Positions 59,291-64,000 of a DNA stretch of 64,000 nt are shown in pieces. The notes under the pieces were generated by a model that was given only the letters and a program-made list of their open reading frames with translations, was not told the DNA's origin and searched no databases. Made by a program: the position numbers and the translations under genes. This stretch comes from CAYSLU01 sp964431965 (lineage in GTDB: Bacteria; Verrucomicrobiota; Kiritimatiellia; CAIKKV01; CAYSLU01): positions 11,745 through 75,744 of the forward strand of contig CAYSLU010000012.1 of assembly GCA_964431965.1 (NCBI GenBank), given 5' to 3'. The stretch's first letter is position 1, and every line of letters starts with the position of its first letter.

Positions 59291-62200
59291 CTATCTTTCG
59301 ATTGTCTTGAGCGTCTTGATTTCGGCGAGCACGGAGGCGTCGGCCTTCACGTCCCTGATGCGGAGTTCGGTGAGGGGCATGTCCTTTAGAGGAGAGAGGT
59401 CGGTGACGAGTGTGCCGTTGATGTTGAGAGACTTCAGCGGCATGCCTTTCAGCGGAGACAGGTCGCGAACAGCCGTTCCGCCCATGTGGAGTTTGCTCAG
59501 GGGAGTCCCCGTCAAGGGCCTCAGGTCGGCGATGCTCGTGCCGGGAAGCTCGAGTTCCCGCAAGCTCGTCATTCCGACGAGTGGTTGAAGGCTGGATAGG
59601 GGGAATCTGCGACTCATGTATCCATGGTCACCCAGGACGCATACGACCCTCAGCCTGGACAGAGGCATCCCTTTGACAGCAGACAGATCGGCCAGACTGC
59701 AACGAGTTGTCCATTCGATCACAAGCGATTCCAGGGGCATTCCTCTCAATGGGTCGAGGTCGGCGAGTCCGATCGAAAACGCCCGGATAAAGACGTTCGT
59801 GAGTCGCATCCCCTTCATCCACTGCAGGCTTCCACAACTGGCGCGCTCGGCAATAAAAGCGAAATCCGTGAGGGGCAAACCAGCGAGGGTGCCCAAGTCA
59901 AAGGGCCCGTCACCCCCGCACCTGAGCCGCCGCAGGGGTGCCCCGCGCAACGCGCGGAAGTCGGATACCTGTGTCCCCGAAACGTCCAAGCTGACAATGG
60001 CGATCCCCGCCAGCGCGGAGATGTCGCCCAGGCTCTTCCTTCCCTGGAAGCTGAGTCCTGCACCGTCGTCGCCCATCGTGACGGCGGGCGTCACGTCACC
60101 CCCCGGATTAGCGGCCTTGAGTTCAGCCAGCGCCGCCTCCAACGCGGCTGGATCCACGTAGAGCGTAAGGTTCGGTCGAAGCAGCTCCAACACATGGAGC
60201 ACCCGGCTGTTCTGTGCGGCCGCGTCCGTGGCGGCGTACTTGGCGCGGAATGCCTCCACCTCCGTCTTGATCCTCTCCACCTGCGTCGGCGTGCACTTCT
60301 TCTTATGAATTGCGACCACGAGTTTCCCGGCGTCCGTCTCGCGGTCGTCGACGCCCGCTGCCTCCAGAACCGAGCGAAAGGCCGTCATCGCCGCGGCCTC
60401 CGCGGCCGTCTTCTGCTGCGTCTGGGCTGCCGTTCGCTGCTGGGAAGCAGCCTCGTCCAGAAAGGCGATCAGGGCCTTGCCGAGCGGATCGTTGGCTTGA
60501 CCGAAGAACTCCCTGGCCTTGTCAGGGGCTTTGCCCTGATAGGCCAACAAGCCCCGCATGACCTCCCGTTCCGGCGCCTTGTCCGTGCCCAACCGCCGGA
60601 ACGCCTCCGTGATGCTCAGGTCCGCCAGGGTGAAGGTCCGCTGGATCGAAGCGCCCGGCACATTCTGCTCGACGTTGATCTTCCCGGCTGACGCGCTCCG
60701 GATCGTGCAGGTCTCCGTGCCCTGCTGCAACCCGATCGCCAACGTCTTGCCCGCATCCCCCTCGAACGAGGCCAGAATCACGTCGGCCATCCGGGACACC
60801 TCGGACACGGATTGGGCCAGCGCATCCAGTTCACTGGCCGACGAGGGGCGCTCCGCTTTCGCCTTCTGAAGCAACTCGCTCGCGGAGTTGAAATCCTCCT
60901 TCAACACCGCCCCGGCCACGGCCGTCCTGACTTTGTCCAGATCCGCGGCTGGAGCCGCAGCGGCTATCTTCGCCGGGGTCTCCGTCCGGTCTGTGGTTCC
61001 GACCTGTGCCGGGCCGTCCGTCACCGGGGCAGGTGCGCCGGAGCGATCCCCGGAGTCCTGCGGTGCAACGGTGGAGGTGGTGGTCGTGGTGGTGGTCGTC
61101 GTCGTGGTCGTGGTGGAAGTCGTCGTCTCGAAGGGCATCTGAGTGGTGGTCGTCGTGTTCCTCACCATGGTCGTGGTTGGCGTCACATCCAAGGGGGGCG
61201 TCGCCGGGGGGTGCTGCGGCTTGCGCGCCACCGCCAGCGCTCCGAGCGCAGCACCGATCGCGACCACTGCGCCTGCTGTCACCATGAGAGGCGCCTTGGA
61301 CTTCCTGGCCGGGCTCTCGGCTTCTTGTTTCCCTCCACGGGCCGCCGCCTCTTGCTTCTCGCCCGCGGGCGGGACGCCTGCGCCACGAGCCGGCTTCCTC
61401 ACCACGATCCTCTTCTTAACCCCGTTCGGCACCGCAGATCCACGGATCAGCGCCGATTCGCCTCTCATCGGCGCTGGCCGGGCCGGCATTTCCCCCTGCA
61501 TGACCCGCTTCAGATCCTCGATCAGCGCCTCCCAGCTCTCGTGCCGGGCCTCTCGCGCCTTGGCCAGCATCACCTCGAGCAGCGCCACGCACGGCTCCGA
61601 CACCGTGTCGTTGTGCTCGCGGGGGTCGGTCAGCGACTGGGTGGCAATCTTGTGCAACACCTCCAACATAGTGCTGCCCCCGAACGGCATCGCCCCGCTC
61701 AGCATGTGGTAGAGCGTCACGCCCAGCGAGTATATGTCGGCCCGCAGATCCAGATCGGCATCTCCCGACGCCTGCTCCGGTCCCATGTAGTTCGGGGTCC
61801 CCATCACCGTACCGGAGAGCGTCAGCCCCTCTCCTTCCGCCAGACTCTTCGATATTCCCAGGTCTACCAGCTTCGGCTCCCCGCTCTCTTCATCCAGCAA
61901 GACGTTCGCCGGCTTGATGTCGCGATGCAGCAGGCGATGCCGCTTCCACGCATACTCGAGCGCCCCGGCCAGCTTGAGCGTCACGACCAGCGCCTCATCC
62001 TCCGTCATCGCGCCGTCTCGCTTCAGCCGCTTCTCCAGCGATTCGCCCTTCACGTACGCCATGGCCAGGAACAGAACGCCGCCGTCTTCCCCCGCCTCGT
62101 GTGCGGTGACGATGTTGGGATGATCCAGCTTGGCCAGCAGTTTCACCTCCTGCAGGAACCGTCCGCTTTCCTCCGGGTGCAGGCTCAGCTGCGCCGGAAG

Positions 62201-62440
62201 AATCTTCAGCGCTACCTTCCGGTCCATCGAAAGCTGCCGGGCCAGATACACTTCGCCCATTCCGCCTCTGCTAAGGAGCTTCTCGATGCGGAATCCGCCG
62301 ATCGTGGCCCCCGGTCCGGGGCCTTTCTTGGGTACCACCAGGGTGGATTGACAGGCAGGACACTGGACTTCGGAGCCGGCCTCCGTAGCGTCGGTCTCCA
62401 GGCTGGACTGGCACTTGGGGCATGGAAAGGTAATCAGCAT
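59291..62440 (-). CDS. zinc-ribbon Ser/Thr protein kinase with membrane segment and leucine-rich repeats
   Basis: 1049 residues, start MLITFPCPKCQSS. Parts in order: zinc ribbon (Cys7, 10, 27, 30); Hanks-type kinase about 50-315 with GGMGEVYLARQ, VALKI Lys, HRDIKPANVLLD (Asp174), VDLGISKSL and GTPNYMGPEQ; a membrane segment about 383-404 (LMVTAGAVVAIGAALGALAV); a Thr-rich linker about 410-460 encoded by trinucleotide repeats; a charged helical stretch; and about 12 leucine-rich units from 790 to the end (SLNINGTLVTDLSPLKDMPL). The DLG in place of DFG is common in bacterial kinases. The kinase faces the cytoplasm and the LRR part the periplasm, as a sensor. Convergent with the tRNA gene. Confidence 0.9.
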   Translation of the reverse strand: MLITFPCPKCQSSLETDATEAGSEVQCPACQSTLVVPKKGPGPGATIGGFRIEKLLSRGGMGEVYLARQLSMDRKVALKILPAQLSLHPEESGRFLQEVKLLAKLDHPNIVTAHEAGEDGGVLFLAMAYVKGESLEKRLKRDGAMTEDEALVVTLKLAGALEYAWKRHRLLHRDIKPANVLLDEESGEPKLVDLGISKSLAEGEGLTLSGTVMGTPNYMGPEQASGDADLDLRADIYSLGVTLYHMLSGAMPFGGSTMLEVLHKIATQSLTDPREHNDTVSEPCVALLEVMLAKAREARHESWEALIEDLKRVMQGEMPARPAPMRGESALIRGSAVPNGVKKRIVVRKPARGAGVPPAGEKQEAAARGGKQEAESPARKSKAPLMVTAGAVVAIGAALGALAVARKPQHPPATPPLDVTPTTTMVRNTTTTTQMPFETTTSTTTTTTTTTTTTTSTVAPQDSGDRSGAPAPVTDGPAQVGTTDRTETPAKIAAAAPAADLDKVRTAVAGAVLKEDFNSASELLQKAKAERPSSASELDALAQSVSEVSRMADVILASFEGDAGKTLAIGLQQGTETCTIRSASAGKINVEQNVPGASIQRTFTLADLSITEAFRRLGTDKAPEREVMRGLLAYQGKAPDKAREFFGQANDPLGKALIAFLDEAASQQRTAAQTQQKTAAEAAAMTAFRSVLEAAGVDDRETDAGKLVVAIHKKKCTPTQVERIKTEVEAFRAKYAATDAAAQNSRVLHVLELLRPNLTLYVDPAALEAALAELKAANPGGDVTPAVTMGDDGAGLSFQGRKSLGDISALAGIAIVSLDVSGTQVSDFRALRGAPLRRLRCGGDGPFDLGTLAGLPLTDFAFIAERASCGSLQWMKGMRLTNVFIRAFSIGLADLDPLRGMPLESLVIEWTTRCSLADLSAVKGMPLSRLRVVCVLGDHGYMSRRFPLSSLQPLVGMTSLRELELPGTSIADLRPLTGTPLSKLHMGGTAVRDLSPLKGMPLKSLNINGTLVTDLSPLKDMPLTELRIRDVKADASVLAEIKTLKTIER

Positions 62441-62474
62441 AGGGACTGGCCCCGTGAGAAAAGAAGGTATCCCC

Positions 62475-62597
62475 TCAGTCTGGCGCCACCTCTCGGCGGC
62501 TCGCACAAAGCAGTTCGATCCATTTGCAGACCGTGTCCAGGCGGACTCCCACGTGCGCCGCGATCTCGTCCACGAATAGCCAGCGTTCTTGCTGCAC
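62475..62597 (-). pseudogene. truncated excisionase-like helix-turn-helix
   Basis: A 40-codon frame from GTG reads ERWLFVDEIAAHVGVRLDTV followed by CKWIE, matching the first two thirds of HTH_17/excisionase proteins (ERWLSVDEIAEHLGVKRDTV-like, then YKWIE). The usual end (GLPAHKVGRLWKF) is missing and replaced by LLCASRREVAPD before a stop, so it is cut off or frameshifted. It lies 35 bases upstream of the kinase start, and about 260 bases from the tRNA-Leu half; the 62598-62860 stretch between holds no gene. A relic of an integrated element is likely. Confidence 0.5.
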
Positions 62598-62860
62598 GGT
62601 CGTTCTCGATTCCGTGCTCCGGCCCGACACTATTCACCTTCGCCCTCATAAAGATTCTGAATGTAGCAGCGTGTATCGAGCAAAGCCAGTTGAAGAGCAG
62701 AGAAGCAGGTAAAAGTATGTCGCGTAACGAGGAATTCGCCGCAAGTAGGCGCAGGAAAGCCGCCGCTTTCCATCCCATTGCGCTTCTTGTGTCGGTGCAT
62801 GTGTGCGCCCTCCCTTTGTCCCTGCGGCAATGAAATCAGGGGGTCTCGGGGGAGGTCGGA

Positions 62861-62922
62861 TGGTGCCGGGGGAGGGACTTGAACCCTCATGCCCTTGCGG
62901 GCGCCAGATTTTGAGTCTGGTC
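62861..62922 (-). tRNA. tRNA-Leu(CAA), 3' half only (attachment site or disrupted gene)
   Basis: Minus-strand anticodon arm CCAGA-CTCAAAA-TCTGG (anticodon CAA), long variable arm CGCCC-GCAA-GGGC, T arm GAGGG-TTCAAGT-CCCTC, acceptor strand CCCCGGC and CCA are all perfect. No D arm precedes them; the upstream sequence is A-rich. A GCCGGGG that could pair with the acceptor strand lies at 62993-62999, but about 50 bases too far away. So this is either the 3' duplicate left by an integrase-type element or a tRNA gene interrupted in its D region. Confidence 0.7.
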
Positions 62923-63580
62923 TTTTTTCAATGCAGGCTTGTCTTTCAAGCATATTCATTGGCCATCGTTGGCCATTCTTGACATACCCCCACCCCGGCG
63001 CGTACTCTCCGTGACAGTTGAGACCTGAGGTCGGTGATGCGCGGCGAGGTCTCTGAAACCTGTACCGACCGATTCCCTCTCCCTGCCCCTTGCCTCATCT
63101 TGCGCCCCTATTGAGCAGTCCCCGCATCCGCGTCCGTCCATGGCCAACCATCACGCAACACCCTCGCACCGGCATGCCGAAGCAAGTACAGGCAGACTGT
63201 TGCATCTTGTCACGTGCCAGACAAGACGCAATCAAATCGCCACCCCGCCCGTCTGCGGACAGGTTACCCTGCTTCGCTGATGCACGGGGACGGGCAAGGG
63301 CGCTGGTGTGGAACTGGAGTCCAGCGCTATCTCGGGTTTCCACGCGACCGGCTCAGCGCGCCCCCCCCCTCCACCGCCTGTCCGTGATTAGGATGCCGTC
63401 AGCGTTCGCCATGAGGTGCGTCGTAGGTAGTCGTCGGCGAAAACTTGTGTCATGCTCAGTGTCATACAGCCTAGTCGCTATCCTCGGTGCGGACCCGCAT
63501 GCCATGTGGTATGGTGTGGGAGCCACGACTGACCTAATGGGGCTGTCCGCGGGGCCACGATTGGCATTGTGTTACCCTTT
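62923..63580. other. lower-GC spacer without recognised genes
   Basis: I found no supported gene here. Composition drops visibly below the rest of the window. The short frames present lack ribosome sites and familiar motifs. ATGGCCAA occurs twice in tandem on the minus strand next to the tRNA half. Probably the edge of an acquired island. Confidence 0.5.
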
Positions 63581-64000
63581 TCAGAAGTATAGGCGGGCCT
63601 CAACGCGGACCTCGTCTTGCGGCCTGCTGCCTACCATTTGCTCTCTGCCACATTGGCAGACAATACTCATCCGTTTTGTGACTGCTACAGATACCCCTGC
63701 GGTCAAGTTGTACCGGTGACGATCCAACGCGACGAGGTTTACTTGGTATCCTCCCTCAACGACCCCCCTCGATCTCCAAGGCAAATCAGATACGACTCCT
63801 AGGGAGGGACCAAATCCAAGCCATGTATCGTCTTGCACGTTTCTTGTTTGGAGCTCAAACTCTCCCATGCCATGAATCAACGTCCTCGGCAACAGTGCAT
63901 ATGAGGTCCCCAACCCGCCTTCAACCACCCAGTTCCACCTATTCGACAAGAAAGTGTCATCACGATAGCTCGTATCGATCCTGAAGGCGTGCGAAATTGG
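63581..64000 (-). CDS. C-terminal part of an outer-membrane-type protein (DUF4105-like end), 5' part outside window
   Basis: The minus-strand frame is open to the right edge, giving the last 139 residues. They alternate polar and hydrophobic residues as in beta-barrel strands: RWNWVVEGGLGTSYALLPRT, HGMGEFELQTRNVQDD, SRGVVEGGYQVNLVALDRHR, YNLTAGVSVAVTKRMSIV, and the C-terminal EVRVEARLYF with terminal Phe typical of outer-membrane barrels. The ending resembles the barrel-like tail of DUF4105 proteins (VVEGGxGxSY, DEVRxxxRxYF). The lower GC than the left 60 kb suggests acquired DNA. Confidence 0.5.
   Translation of the reverse strand, partial: PISHAFRIDTSYRDDTFLSNRWNWVVEGGLGTSYALLPRTLIHGMGEFELQTRNVQDDTWLGFGPSLGVVSDLPWRSRGVVEGGYQVNLVALDRHRYNLTAGVSVAVTKRMSIVCQCGREQMVGSRPQDEVRVEARLYF

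Noticed and set aside
61060..61190. Trinucleotide repeat as a CRISPR or intergenic microsatellite
   Set aside because: It is in frame inside the kinase gene and there are no unique spacers. I saw no CRISPR array anywhere in the window.
62630..62959. Minus-strand frame of 109 codons across the tRNA-Leu half
   Set aside because: Its N-terminal peptide is the translation of tRNA sequence (the well-known false KSGARKGMRVQVPPPAP type), with no ribosome site.
63095..63343. Short frames in the low-GC spacer
   Set aside because: No motif, no ribosome site and codon use unlike the flanking genes.

Overview
High-GC bacterial chromosome, almost certainly a Gram-negative member of the PVC group and most like Kiritimatiellota/Verrucomicrobiota. 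This is inferred from protein style, not from a marker gene. The reasons are a Kdo transferase, a SecD-SecF fusion, LamG-type and SBBP-type secreted proteins, a zinc-ribbon/Ser-Thr kinase/leucine-rich-repeat protein, a rich set of glycoside hydrolases and very tight ATGA/GTGA gene packing. Most genes are on the minus strand.

1-12 kb: end of an SBBP beta-propeller protein, then waaA, a Xer recombinase, topA (with unusual C-terminal repeats instead of zinc fingers) and dprA. A double alpha/beta-hydrolase, a decayed KdpD/KdpE remnant, a creatininase-family enzyme and an AAA/DUF4143 ATPase with a perfect inverted repeat in its promoter region follow.

12-33 kb: the most distinctive region. It is one minus-strand run of 15 genes, most joined by 4-base start/stop overlaps, headed by a 2033-residue secreted protein. 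The run holds an N-anchored protein, a lipoyl/E3-binding protein that lacks the E2 acyltransferase domain, FabG, a catalytic ketosynthase, a ketosynthase homologue that has lost its Cys and both His, E1-alpha and E1-beta of a 2-oxoacid dehydrogenase, a GT2, an acyl carrier protein, two exosortase-system-type hydrolases flanking a matrixin-like protease, and three GT4 enzymes. I infer that it makes an acyl or short polyketide-like chain, probably primed from a 2-oxoacid, and attaches it to a surface glycan.

33-43.8 kb: housekeeping genes: a pabB-pabC fusion, recJ, secDF, yajC, tgt, aroC, then two aldo/keto reductases. 43.9-56.4 kb: sugar use and envelope genes: a divergent galactokinase-like GHMP kinase, a GH26-like secreted hydrolase, a GH36 alpha-galactosidase, a LamG lipoprotein, a YIP1 membrane protein, an 893-residue lipoprotein built from W-P-L repeats, a GH4 enzyme and a SMUG1-type glycosylase.

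56.4-59.2 kb: two copies of a roughly 200-bp highly structured element flank an ACT-domain gene. Their stems differ in sequence but stay paired, and the hairpin loops are conserved. A (p)ppGpp-type HD hydrolase, SixA, a hairpin-rich spacer and a CAT-anticodon tRNA follow. 59.3-64 kb: a large Ser/Thr kinase, a truncated excisionase-like helix-turn-helix, the 3' half of a tRNA-Leu(CAA) that looks like an attachment site or a disrupted tRNA, and visibly lower-GC DNA with the end of an outer-membrane-type protein.
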